A stretch of 64,000 nucleotides of DNA from Ditylenchus dipsaci (GCA_004194705.1 SADC01001355.1:62001-126000), one strand, 5' to 3'; numbered from the stretch's first letter, positions 38,101 through 49,696 are shown. Numbers and translations: made by a program. Notes: generated by a model not told the origin, from the letters alone.

Positions 38101-41100
38101 GAATGAAGCGTAGAGGGAAAATCCTTTTTACGGGTAAATTCATCGTGTTCCCCAGAATGTCAGCTTTCGTTTGAAAAAAAAAGAGCGCCCAAAAATAAGC
38201 GTTTTAAGAGGGCATCTGCCTATTTTTATGAAATGAAGTCACAGCATTTGGCATGTGCGGGTAACGCTTTTTGACTTCGAAGGCCCAAAATAGGCCGTAG
38301 AAGGGAAATACTATTTGCGGGTAAGTCATCGTGTTCCTCAGAATGTCAGCTTTAGTTTAAAAAAAGATCGTCTAAAAGTACGCGTTTCAAGAGGGGCATA
38401 TGCCCACTTTTATGAAAGCCATTTTTCATCGAACACCTTTTACTTTGAAATTTAAAAATTTCGCGGAATGATGGCATTTGTTTCGACACGAAAACTATTC
38501 GTTGGCGCAGATTCAATTCCGGTCCTCTCAAAATAGAGATGATGACGATCGATTAATCGCACCTGCGATTAATCGCAAATCGCACCAAATTTGGCAAAAA
38601 ATAATCGCATCGCATAATCGCATGCATGCTTTTGAAATAATCGCAAATCGCAATCGCAATTTGAGAAATTGCACGATTAATCGCAAATTTTGCCATACTG
38701 AAAAATTTTACCAGCAAAATTACTTTTAGTAATGGATGGAACTTTTTTTACCGCAAAAAACTTGGAAATTACTGCAAAATATTTTTTCTCACCGTAATGT
38801 GATCTTCCGGCAAAATACTTTTCTCACCGCAAATACTTTTTTCTTACGCAAAAATACTCTTTTCTCATCGCAAATTTTTTTAATCAGAAATAACTTATCT
38901 CGCTCAAAATCTCACCCAGAGTGGTCAGAAGCAATTGAAGATGTTTTTAGGATTCACTAAAAAGGAGTCAATTTTTCGCGAAAAACTCGATTTCACGCAT
39001 CAGTATCCCACTTTAATCGGCTTAATCGCTGAGAATTTAACTCTAAGCCATTCTCAACCACCTTAAAGCATCCTAAACTGTTTAAACCAGAATGTAAGTA
39101 TTCTGAAAAGTCTGAAGGGTGGTTCAGAGCGGTTAAGGGTGAGATTCTTAGCTATCGAGATGACCAAAGTGTGATTCTGATGCGCGCAATAGAATTTTCG
39201 CAATAAGTTCACCCCCAAAAAAGCAGCTTTTAAGTGCTTTTGACCATTCTCGGGTGGGATTCTGAGCGATCCAAGTGATTTTCTGACTAAAAATTCAAAT
39301 TCCCGCGAAATTTTGACTAAAAATCCTTGATTTTCTCAACAATAATCTGAAGATGCTTAAACTACAGGTACTTATTGTTGATAGTTGTCGCAAATGTCCA
39401 CGTTTACTTTAAATAAAGCTTTTTTTTGTGCATAGTGTTAAAAGTTTTGATTTCTAGGAGCTAAAAGCAAAAGTAATCGCATAATCGCGCGATTAATCGC
39501 ACCTGAATTTTTTTGCGATAATCGTTGCGATTAATCGCATTTAATTTTTCAAATAATCGCAATCGCAATCGCATCGGGTTAAGACCAAAATAATCGCAAT
39601 CGCATAATCGCAAAAGGCCAAATCATCATCTCTACTCTCAAAAAAAAACCATTAATACCCTAAGCCCATGCTTCTCACAAATAAACCTTTAGGGTGAGGC
39701 CCGAACCACCAAGATGGGGCCCGAACCACAGGATAAGTCCTGAACCACCAGCAAAGTACCCGACCATCAGGACCGGGTTCGAACCACCAGGATATGACTC
39801 ACACACCAGATTAGGTATTAGCTATCAGGATGGGGCCCAAACGACGTAGGTAGCCCCATAGACCATGATGGGACTCAAGTAACTCAACCAAAAGGACAGG
39901 ACCCGAATCGCCAGGATGTGGCTCACACCACCAGATAGGCCAAAACACCAGGGTGGGGTCCATGTGACGTGGGCACACACTCCCTCCCCCTCGAAGCACC
40001 AGTATGGGGCCCGAACCACAAGAAAGTTGCCCCCAACCACCAGGGTCGGGCCTGAATCACGTGAACACACCCAACAACCGGGTTCGGGCCCGAACCACCA
40101 GAATGTGGCCCAAACCACCGGGATGGTGTCCGAACCACCAGGATAGGTCCTAAACTACGTGGATGGCCCTCAATCAGCAGGATGGGGCCTGGGCCCCCAG
40201 TATAGGGCCGGAACACCAGGACCGTACCAGGACCGAGCCCGAACCACGTGGAAACAACCAGAATGGGGACTTAACTACCTGGATACCCCCCAAACCACCA
40301 CTAAAGTATCAGAGGAGGAGAGTGAGCGGGAACTTTGAAGACAGGAAAAGAGTACCCAGAAAAAGGGTAGCCAGGAGAGACGGCGGTACACAGAAAGGGG
40401 TTATCAGGGGAATGTGAGATGGATTGATTTTTTTAAAATTTTAAAATAGGATAGAGGCGCCGATAGGCGCCTGTTGTTCCTAGTAAAATCTTGTAATACG
40501 GACTTTTTCAATAAATTTAAGTCATAATTTGTTTACTTGGCGCTTTTCATAATTGTGTAAGCACAGATCATCTCATCACGAGATGAGAAGTTAATGAATT
40601 GAAAATGAATTTCAGTGAAACAAATTATGGTTTACAAAACTTACATTTGAAGTCTAGAAGTCAGTATTGGAGCAGGTGGATAGCCCTTTACAATAGTTAT
40701 GTACAGATTATAAGCTGAGGAGAGAACTAGCAACAAAATTCCGATAAGCACACCACCCAGCTTGAACCTGAAGCTATAAAAAATTAGCTAAATTTTTATG
40801 CTACAGCACAAAATATACTTATGCAGCAGAACTATGAGTATGGGGCGAACATATAAAGCTGGAAGTCGTTGGCCATGTACCAGGTCCATCCCATGCACTA
40901 AATGACTAGGTAAGTAGTTGTAGCAAGAGAAAAAATAATAGCAAATACCGCATCATCCTGCATCACAAAGTTATTGATGTAAAGAAGGTTGGTCCACCAA
41001 CTATTCTTGCATAGGTTGGCGTCAATGGCTCGCCAAAAAGGACCTTCGGAGACGTACAGAGACAGGGTCACAGAAAGCAGCATGATTACAACATACACTG

Positions 41101-44100
41101 GGGTTAGTCTGGAAACAATTATTAAAGAGTAACTCGTTGAATTTTATTTTGGATATGGATGATGATAAAGACAATATAACTTTTAGGGCCTGAAATATAA
41201 AATTTGCCGATATTATTTCCGGCGTGGCGGACAATACCAGTCACTTAGTTAAACTAAAAGATCGCACCAACCTCAAATATCGGCGGAAAAGTAGGCAATC
41301 CAGGTAGTGATAGCTGTCAACCGAATTTGATTTCTTTTCAACTTGCCAGAAAATGTAGGAAGTTAGAAGACCACTAAAATATTTCAAAAAGAAGTCCGAG
41401 CAAAAATCTCATGCTTCCTACCTTAAAAAGAAAAAAGAGTCAACAGCTAGAGGAGCTTGAACCACAAATTGGTTGTAAAAGTACTTGGGGAATTCGTGTA
41501 GAGTCTGCACAAGATTGTCTGAAATCATGTGGTCCACAAATTTTCTAAAATAATACAACAACCTGTTGTCAAACTGGTGCAAATGTAGTAGTAGGTGTGA
41601 CCTGAAGACCTGGTTATATGACACTATCTTTTTTTAGGTAGGCGGTGATTGTATCGCACTAGCGCCAAAGAATCTCTACGCTCACCGAAAATAATCCAGG
41701 ACATGCTCAGAAACCTGGCGCCATGCAAACATCTTATCTGACCACTTTCTGTGTTTGTGCTCATTATGTATTCAAGGTTCCTAGAAAACAATTTCTCAAC
41801 TAACCTTGTACAAAAACCAGCAAAGCGAAAAAAACCTTGGCACGGAAAACATCATCACAAGAGTGACAAACAAACCTGTAATTCATTACAACTTTTTCAA
41901 AACTTTTTTAGCTGAACATTTGTGTGCACCACATCGAAGTTTCGAAAAAATTTATCAAAAAACCAGCTTCTACATAAAACATAATTTATTAAGAAAATTT
42001 ACCCTGAGGCTGAAGATTGATGGACGAAGAAATTTTGCTAGCCTTTTCTGAATGATCTTCCTCTAATCTGTATCTGCTTTCAAGGATTGCTTGATCAACT
42101 CATGTCTTTTTTGTTTGTTTCGCTGGTGTTCAGTCTCGGCTTCTAGTGGACGTGCTACATAAAGGTCATAGCAGGTACCAAAGAACAGAAGACCGAGGAT
42201 AAACAAGATGAAGCACCTAAGAACTAGCTAATGATTCTACATTAAGCTCAATAAACTTACAGAACAAAAACAGATAGGCTGTCATTCCACAGTTGGTTTT
42301 CAGGTTTGGCATTGCTGCATTGCACATCCACATTGCATACTAGCTTTTTGCCTAGCGCTGTTTCGGCTGAGTTATACACTAAAGATGAGAGTATGGAGTA
42401 TTTTTTTAAGAAAATTATGGGAGAGGTGAACTTGAGATTGTGTCTACCAGTTCCCGGAATGAAAATTACGGATCTGAAATTTCAGAAAAGTTTTTGTGCA
42501 AATTGTGCAATTTTTATTAAAACCAGATTTTTTTACCGAATAGGAATCCTGTACCTTGCTAACAGGAAACAGGACAGGATTTTCAAGGAACCAACAGAAA
42601 TTGTGTCCTGCCTGCAGCACTAGCCAAAACGGTTACCGTATAACCTCTATTAAACGGGCACCCCTACAGTTAACGTTTTTCAAATTTGCTTGCTTTTTTA
42701 ACCCCAATATTGTTTATTTTCGAAACGGACGACCACTCATTTTGTAGGGCTTCACAAACTCTACAAAATGAGTGGTCGTCCGTTTCGAAAAATAAACAAT
42801 ATTGGGGTTGAAAAAGCAAAGCAAATTGAAAAACGTTAACTGTAGGGGTGCCCGTTTAATAGAGTTATACGGTATATCTTTAATTTTTTTGCTAGCTATA
42901 GTTATAGCTACATGTTCACTGGCTTAAAAAGAATTGTTCTAGCTTTTACTGTTGCTTGAATAATCAGTTAAATCTATAGATTTCTTTGTTACTACTACAA
43001 AAAATTAAAGATGTAACCGTTTGGACTATAAAAATTTTGGCCATACCCTATCACGCGAGAGTCGTGATAGGTTGCGAAAATGTCGAAACAATTTTTTCAC
43101 AAAACTGTGCACAAAACGCACAAAACTGTATCAGTCTTTCAGCATCATAATTGGTGCAAGTATCTGGTATACAAAGTCCTAAATTCAATAATGGCAACAA
43201 GTCAAAACATTTTCTGTCTTCTTCTGACCACTCTTCAAACAGGTGGCTGATATTTTGTCTAAAAATTGCAATTTTTTAACAAAAATCACCTAATCAATAT
43301 ACGGAAATTCTTACGTGCAAACTGCAGCGGGGTCCACTTTTGGTGCCACAAATGCTTTAGGGGGTTGTAACGATTGTAAGGCTGGAATCTTGCCATGCAA
43401 TACTGACCATTCCACAGCTGTCTAAAAGTTATACAATCGTCCAGCTTGTACTTATTGTCAGTCTAGACAGTTTGTGAAAATAATTGGTCAAATAAAGTTG
43501 GATAAAATCAGCTATAGAGTTGGAAAAAAATGGCTAGTGAAACACCCGATACACAGTTGGTAGGTTGGTAGAAACAGTAGGCAAAAATAGTCATCACCCA
43601 CCCTTGCTGGTTTTTAATAGCCGAAATCTTGCGACAAGTCTGCCAGGAGCCAGTCCACAAATTATTTCCACTAACCAAAGCTGCTGGAATTTTGCCCATT
43701 GCATCCACAACTGTAGGTTTTGTATGATTGTAAAAAAATTAAACCATCTAATTTAAACCATCAAAAATCCATTGATACTGTCGGAAATCAGTTTTGAACT
43801 TGGCTTTGCATCCACAATCCCCGCAATTACTAGCTGCTTTGGCTGTTTGGCATAGTTGTAGGTGGTCCACAGAAAGTGAGTTAAATCGGCCAAGCAGGGT
43901 GCTGAGATGTCGTAGTTTTCAAGTGGTTTAAAAAATTCTACTACTGTCTGAAAAGAGTAAGTAGTCAATAACTATTATGGGCAAAAAATCTGATGTGTTA
44001 AGAAGCAGGATGAAGAATATCTACTTTCCGTATCTGGTCCCACATGGAAATCGTTTAAATTCAAATTTAAACAAATTTTAAGGTTGCTGGTTCAAATCCC

Positions 44101-45277
44101 GCTGGCTGCACACTTTATTTATTCATATTTTATTTACAAGTTTGGTATCGAAATAATCCTCAGGCTCTTAGTAACACAACGAAAACATCAGCGCAGGCGT
44201 GCACAACTATTTGAGCTAAGTTACAGCCCAAACCTAGGTAAAAACAATCAATGTTTTTTCGATCTTCATATATTTTCTTTGCTAGATCCACCTTGTCAAG
44301 CTGCCCAGTCACTGAAGTGATTATGATATAAAAAATACTTCTACCAGATCCTCTGTGCAGTTCTGAGTCCAAGAAATGATATCATCCTTTGAAAATCGAC
44401 AGAGAAGAAAAGCTATGTTAATTTTAATCTTTTTTCGAAGGTGATTTGCATTAAATCCTGAAATTAACGCAGTTACTGCCAAAAAATGACAATAAACGAT
44501 TCCAAACAATAAATTGCTAATTTTTAGCTCTTAGAACACATGGCATTTGCCTCAATCACTAAAAATATCAAAAAAAATATTGTGCAGCCAGCGGGAATTG
44601 AACCAGCAACATTCAAATGTGTTTTTATTTGAATTTAAACGATTTCCATGCGGGAGCAGATGTAACCCCTTTAACGTTTCAGCGATTTTTTCATAGTCAA
44701 CGTTTCAAGATTTTTTTAGTTTTCCCTAACATATGCTGACCTATGCTGGGCCTAAGCCTGAGAATTCTATGTCAAAATTCGACGAAAAATCCGAAATGCA
44801 CATCAGAATTAAAAAAAATGAAAAAGCGTAGATTAGTACGAAATCAGCAAATTTTCGATACGTTAACTATGAAAAAATCGCTAAAAACTTTCCTCTACCG
44901 AAAATTCGTTGTGAGAAGACCCAACTATTTGCATTTATCTTTCAAATTTCCAAAAACGTCCTTGCCTGAACATAGTCCACATCGCCATCAATAGCCGACT
45001 CCTTCATTTTGTTGATCTCAGTCCAAATCTCTCGAAACAAGTCCAGGTCAACTATTAACTGTGACTTGCTGTCGTGAAAAAATTCACCCACAAACTGGCC
45101 CACATCCTCCGAATATTCATAGTCCAATCTTTGACCAGTTTCAATTCCTCGCAACTCAGCCTCGGTCAATTTTAAATGAAAAGGTTTTCCATCGCCATAG
45201 TCAGCCACCGACTTGGCCGAGATCAAACCTGCCAAAATAATACAGTTAAGAAGCAGGCCGAAGAACAGCCTCGACAT
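35173..45277 (-). CDS. NRF-6-like multipass acyltransferase (NRF domain + acyltransferase 3), about 18 exons
   Basis: The family (named for C. elegans NRF-6, nose resistant to fluoxetine) consists of multipass membrane proteins implicated in lipid or drug movement. Exon 1 (44966-45277) has a signal peptide, MSRLFFGLLLNCIILAGLIS. The NRF domain spans 43947-43759, 43710 to about 43636, 43421-43315 and 43258 to about 43140 (SAPCLADLTHFLWTTY, DAMGKIPAALVSGNNLW, WNGQYCMARFQPY, LGLCIPDTCTNYD). Then come 42378-42261, 42216-42003 (a membrane helix, CFILFILGLLFFGTCYDLYV), 41780-41686 (RCLHGARFLSMSWIIFG), 41601-41422, 41373-41272, 41108-40949 (NSWWTNLLYINNFVMQDD), 40897-40819 (CMGWTWYMANDFQLYMFAP), 40773-40645, 37765-37670 (KPYIRCGPYIIGCLVAYVLL), 37617-37432, 37377-37231 and 35496-35173. 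A further exon near 42565-42620 is possible. The intron after exon 1 appears to use a GC donor. Exons at 43947, 41601, 41373 and 40897 need frame changes. An AATAAA poly(A) signal (35172-35177) overlaps the TAA stop. Confidence 0.9.
35639..35958. mobile_element. TTAA-flanked MITE carrying a tRNA-like sequence
   Basis: The ends AGGACCATAGCCGTCGCTGA and, complemented, AGGACCATAGCCGTCGCCGA are inverted; inner blocks such as TTTGAATGTGCGCGGGGC also pair. TTAA flanks both sides. The centre differs from the related copies and contains the tRNA-like stretch at 35765-35832. It lies in the last intron of the NRF-6-like gene. Confidence 0.8.
35765..35832 (+). repeat. tRNA-derived insert (SINE-like) inside a MITE
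   Basis: TTAGTGCAGTGGTAAAGCGC matches a pol III A box in tRNA context. GGGCTCGATTC follows at about the usual spacing and matches a B box. The acceptor stem cannot be closed, so this is not called as a functional tRNA. Confidence 0.5.
36186..36513. mobile_element. Foldback MITE, second copy of the 432-1142 family
   Basis: GGCGCTACCGGAGTATACCC on the left is answered by GGTATACTCCGGTAGGGTCG on the right. The inner part shares TATCGACCTAAAAT, CCTCAGAAGCTCGAAAA and TTGGGCCCT-like blocks with the first copy, which carries an extra nested insertion. Confidence 0.75.
38533..39634. mobile_element. 1.1-kb hAT-type element with AATCGC word arrays at both ends
   Basis: The left end TAGAGATGATGACGATCG and right end ATCATCATCTCTA are inverted. 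CTCTCAAA occurs directly next to both ends, consistent with an 8-bp target duplication (one base offset). About 150 bases inside each end consist of AATCGC/GCGATT repeats; the centre (38740-39460) has other sequence and no transposase frame. It lies in the 2.9-kb intron between the 40773-40645 and 37765-37670 exons of the NRF-6-like gene. Confidence 0.8.
39690..40310. repeat. Minisatellite of CCCGAACCACCAGGATG-type units
   Basis: About 20 degenerate units of roughly 25-32 bases contain GGGGCCCGAACCACCAGGA variants. The overlapping long frames on both strands are by-products of the repeat. It adjoins the 1.1-kb hAT-type element in the same intron. Confidence 0.8.
42636..42872. mobile_element. 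Near-perfect hairpin MITE flanked by TA
   Basis: Arms of about 115 bases pair almost perfectly: CCGTATAACCTCTATTAAAC on the left and GTTTAATAGAGTTATACGG on the right. The loop is only a few bases near GGGCTTCAC. TA flanks both ends. The near-identity of the arms indicates a young insertion or ongoing arm correction. Confidence 0.85.
44033..44665. repeat. Inverted pair of tRNA-like sequences in the first intron of the NRF-6-like gene
   Basis: At 44033-44112 (plus), CATGGAAATCGTTTAAATTC is followed by TTGCTGGTTCAAATCCCGC and TGGCTGCACA. At 44583-44660 the same sequence runs on the minus strand (GGTTCAATTCCCGC form). Each resembles the 3' half of a tRNA with its T arm. The 470 bases between them have no recognised content. 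Confidence 0.55.
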
Positions 45278-47772
45278 GGTAGAACAAAATATTTTTTTGA
45301 TGCCAGCAGAACCACTGGTTTGTGGGTCACAAAAAGTCGGGTGAATAATGGCCGAGGAGGTTGGTGCATTTTGTAAGGAAAGTAGGCCTATCAATTATAA
45401 AAGCAACAGTGGCTCCTTGAGAGCAGAGACAGCAGCAGCTGGGACTGTTGGAGTGCACCACCAATACTTTCATGCATAGCCATACCTTACCTTATCACCA
45501 GCTCTATCTGTGTTGCTACTACACTAGGTGTCAATCAAGTGACAAACAAACTGCCTAGGAATAAATAATGATGACCACTGCAGGAACAACGAACCAATAA
45601 TTAAGTTGGAAATTTTAGTTACACAAAAATCAAGAAACGGAATAAAATTGTTACAAAAAGTGATAGACGTTTTTGAACTGTTCGTTTGTGAATTTGTAAG
45701 TTCTAACCATATTTGCTTAGGTATACTTTTTACTTGTAACAGGGGTACATTTGTCGGGAAGAACTAGGTGTGAATGAACTCAAAATACTTTAATACCACT
45801 AGAGCTGTGAATCTAGAAGACCATTTTAAAGGAGTATTCGAAAAAAGCGCAGTAACCAAGAAAAAAGTCAAGATTTAATACGAGAATCCCGACTGTAACG
45901 TTAGACTATCTGGGGTTTTAGACCTGCTGAGCACGATTATTGCTAAATCGGACCACCGAACATGAGTGCAATGCCCTTAATTATCTCAATTCTCACAGCG
46001 ACTTTTTGAAAAATGGTGGTTTTTTCTTCAGGCTGGTGAGCAGTGAATTAATACAGCTCAGTATTTTCTTTTATGCTTATAGGAAGGTCTTTTGTCTGGG
46101 CATCTAATGGTATGTCATTTGCCTCTATGAACCTCTATGGAAAGACCATATATATTGCATATGCACTAAGACAGACGAAAAATATGGGAGGGTTGCAGTA
46201 GACAGTTCAAAGGGTTCCCTTGTTATAATCTTCTTGTCCGCCTGCTGAAACATTAGGCTTTTGACTCAGTCAAAGGCTTAGGCATAGGATGGGCCAGCCC
46301 ATAGTAGGACGTGCTGAAACATATCATCAGTTATCTCTATATATTATTTGAACTATGTTTGTCAGTCTCTCGTCACGTTTTACTTTAATCAGCTTTTTGG
46401 CGTTTTCAAAGACGAAGTCGATGAAATTTCCACCTTACGTTGAGAAAAAACTTCTTAACTGCCTTTTGAGCTATAAAGCGGTTCAATTCATTAAGTCTCC
46501 AGCGACGAGCTTCAATTTTAAGCCTCAAGGTCATAGGTTTTTCATAAAAAATTTCACTTTTCGGTGACAATCTTTGATTTTTTTTTGTTACCAAATCAGC
46601 GAAAAGTCAACATTAAGGTGCAGAACAACTTCCTAGCAACACTTTCCAATATTGAACAAATGAATTCAGAAATTATTTCTATATTAGTATAAATTAAAAG
46701 TTTCAAGGTTTCAGGTAAATGTTTTGGACAGATCTCTGATTTTTTTAAATGTTTCGCTACCAAGTCAATAAAAGCCCAATATTAAGCTGTAGAGAGAACT
46801 TCTTAGCTGCATTTTTAGCTATCACACGTCTTAATGCAGCGTTTTCTTTGAGACGAGTATCAATTTTAATTTACAAAGTTCCAGGCTGCACTTTTTGGGC
46901 ATTGTTTTTTGAATTTTTTTCCGTGCCCAACTTTTGTAAATTTGTTTTTTAGTTACCTTTGAAAGTAAAGTAGTTTTGTGATTCCGGTTATTAAAGGGCG
47001 AAGTCTTTTAAATCTAAAAATTTAAGTCCAATATCAAATATATGAATTCCCGGGCACCAGTTTTTCACATGGAGACAAAATTAATTTAAGTCATTTCGAC
47101 AGTTTTTAGTGTTTTTGTCGTCGAAATTCAAATTGATTCTGTATTCATAAGAAAAACTGGTGCCCGGGAATCCAAACGCTCGAATCGGACTTATTAGCGT
47201 GGGAATGCCCATTTAAAAGAATATTTTGCGTCTAGCGCCGAGTACTGGAGCCGGCAACAGACCTGGCGCCTAAAAATTACTGAATTTTACTCGGCGCCGA
47301 ACCGGCGCCTACGCGACTTACACGAATATGTTCATGAAGGTATTGCCAGTAAGGCGACCCTCCCCTTGTAATGTGATGTCTATGTTCTATATCAGTTTTG
47401 CCCAAAAGGGTACTAACTATTTCATTTAGCATTTTTCATTCTTTTCACTCGAAATTGCAAGTAAACAATAAATCATTTTAATTTAATTTTATTTTATGTA
47501 TAAATATTTTTCTAATCACAGTCTCTAATATAAATTTGCCGTATTTCTGCTAATAGTTGAGCCTTCTCTGTTAAAACATTTTGTATGGTTTATTTTCTTA
47601 ACTATAACAAACTCTTCCGATATCGCTTTTTTATTTTGGGTGAGCACCGAAAAACTTGAAGCTAACATCATACTTTTTAAGATTTTTAATAAAAGACCCG
47701 GGCTTCTATTACAGGAAATATAATAGGCTGAAATCACTAAATACAATATGTTACAAATTTTTTAATTAGAGC
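45278..47772. other. Intergenic region between the NRF-6-like gene and the C1orf50 homologue
   Basis: The first 250 bases flank the NRF-6-like start and may hold its promoter. AT-rich frames near 46355-46952 look like chance. The TTAA element 46995-47212 and a GGCGCC-rich stretch near 47265-47315 are the only structures noted. Confidence 0.5.
46995..47212. mobile_element. TTAA-flanked palindromic MITE
   Basis: The ends AAGGGCGAAGTC and GGGAATGCCCAT are inverted between TTAA sites. GAATTCCCGGGCACCAGTTT is answered by ACTGGTGCCCGGGAATCC. It is related to the elements at 12946 and 23542. Confidence 0.65.
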
Positions 47773-49696
47773 TCATTCTCCAAAGTCGATCATGGCCTTG
47801 TTGCCAAGGACCATTCTGTTGCACTGTCTCTGTCTCAACTGCATCTTAGACATCTCATCCTCAGAGGTCCAGCTTCTATCTGCCTCCAGTCTGTACTCTC
47901 CTAAACACTTGTCCTTGCCCATGTCACCCCACTCTTCAGGCGAAATCATGGAAAAGTAGCGGTCTCCGCTTTCCACCTTTTTGTACAAATAGTAGATTTT
48001 GCCGGGAATTTTCTGCAGATTGCAGGGAATGTTGTGCAGGTCCTCATCTCTTTTGGCTTTCTCCAGCACTTGTAGGGCTTGCTGAATTTATGTTTTATTA
48101 AGACTTTTTGTTATTGCTAGGATACGGACCTAGTTTCAAATATGGTAGGTATCCGGTGTCTGCCGATCATTTTTTTTTATTCTACAAGTAGAATATTTTG
48201 CAGCCTATCAAAGCCGGTAAGATAAGCCTAAGACAGAAGCCTAAGACAGAGTTACCCGGTAATGTTACCCGCAGCTGCCAGTAAGTTCACCAACTACCAA
48301 TAGGATAATAAATACCCTGAGTATCTGGTAAAATAAACCGGTAAAGTTACTCGCAGCTAAAGGTAACTTTTTGCCCGTAATACAAGCTTACCCGCAATAT
48401 AAAATACCGCTGATTTACTCTTTATAGTATCAATCAATAAACTTAATAATTTCCAGACTGGTAATAAGAATTGGGTACCGTATTTCCTCTAATAAGCGCG
48501 CCGGCACGCTTATTATTCAAACCCCAAAAATCGGAAAATTTGGAATTCGATTCGAGATTTTTGGGTGCTCAACTAAAATCTAAAAAGTGAATCGGTAGAT
48601 CGTGGGAGTTAAAAAACGTATCAAACAGCTTTGGAATAAAAATTCTCTGAGCTGAGATATAGCCCTCAAAGTAGGGGGTGCGCGCTTATTAGAGAAATAC
48701 GGTAATTGGTAAGTTTGCCCAAAGTATCTGGTAAATCTCTTGTCTTACCGTTTTCCGTTCAGCTAGAAGTAACTAAATCCGGTTAAAGTTACCTGGTTAA
48801 TTTACCAGGTACCCGATGCCTTATCTTACCGACCCAGAAAGTAGTTGATTACTATGATTGAATAACGAGCTTTTTCGAAAATCTGATGGAATATCAGGTT
48901 GTCGAAAAAGCACTTCACAAAGCCCGCTCACAAAGTGACTAGCACTTTGTGATAGGTTGCAAATATTTTTTGTTCATACAAAAAGGAAGAAAGGTTAAAT
49001 GGGTTTCAAAATTAACTTTTTCAAAGGAAAAGTTTGATACCGTGTTCACTCTATTAATTGCCCAGCCTCTAATAACTCCCCACCCCTCGTTTTTTTGACT
49101 AGGATTTCAGAGTTCGAACCATTTTTTGATTTAAAATTTCAAGATTTTTCAGGGCTTGGAAATAGCTCCTTATGGGGACTTGGAAGAGTAAAGGAAATCA
49201 TTCATTGTGTTACAAAATGGCTCATACTAGAAGAAAATTTTCCTTATTTAGCTGATAGTTTATTAACAAAACTTGCTTCGGCTGTGACTAACTGTCTTTA
49301 GATCTTACACTAATCGAAATTGTATTTTTTTATTTTTTCAGGCACTTTTTTAGCCAAAATAAGACACTTTTAATTCTCTTCCATATGGTATTACAACTGA
49401 AGCACTCGAAAATATTTAGAATCTTAGAGCAACTCATTTTTTGTCTAAAAAACTAACCGCCTGCAAAAATTCCATTTGCTCAGCTATCACAGACAACTTG
49501 GCAAAGCCTGACTTTTAACAAATTGATGGGAGTTCTGAACAGATTGGGCAAGAGCAACCAAGTCTTGAGCATTGTGCATTGACATCAGTGTGCTCCGCTT
49601 TGACTTCTTCACATCTGCAAATATATGGCAAATGATATAAATTTGACAATTAGCGTTACCTGGAGATCTGTTGCTGTCTACAGTGTCTAATTCCAT
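47773..49696 (-). CDS. C1orf50 homologue (DUF2452 family), 3 exons
   Basis: Exons: 49660-49696 (ATG, MELDTVDSNRSP), 49458-49614 and 47773-48081 (stop at 47773). The protein family is conserved in animals; its molecular role is not established. Exon 2 gives NAQDLVALAQSVQNSHQFVK and, after a one-base frame change, KLSVIAEQMEFLQA. Exon 3 gives QALQVLEKAKRDEDLHNIPC, KIPGKIYYLYKK, RYFSMISPEEWG and a charged C-terminus (QLRQRQCNRMVLGNKAMIDF). These align in order with human C1orf50 segments (VIAEQIQHLQEQA, GNIYYLYKRESG, YFSIISPKEWG). The 1.4-kb intron between exons 2 and 3 holds the MITE at 48478-48702. An ATTAAA motif lies just after the stop. Confidence 0.9.
48478..48702. mobile_element. CCGTATTTCCTCTAAT-family MITE, word GCGCGC
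   Basis: The ends CCGTATTTCCTCTAATAAG and CTTATTAGAGAAATACGG lie between TA dinucleotides. The word AAGCGCG or its complement occurs at both ends. The body (AATCGGAAAATTTGGAATTC, GTGGGAGTTAAAAAACG, GAGCTGAGATATAG) is shared with 25543-25793 although the word is unrelated. Confidence 0.8.

Noticed and set aside
39811..40417. Overlapping 60-97-residue frames on both strands
   Set aside because: They cover the minisatellite 39690-40310 and have repeat composition only; no splice or homology support.
41583..41597. A 15-base intron in the NRF-6-like exon (GTTGTATTATTTTAG)
   Set aside because: Far too short for splicing; the codons read through it in frame (RLYYFRKF) and match the protein family.
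45395..45405. TATAAAAG on the plus strand as promoter of the NRF-6-like gene
   Set aside because: It points away from the gene, which is on the minus strand, and no plus-strand gene follows.
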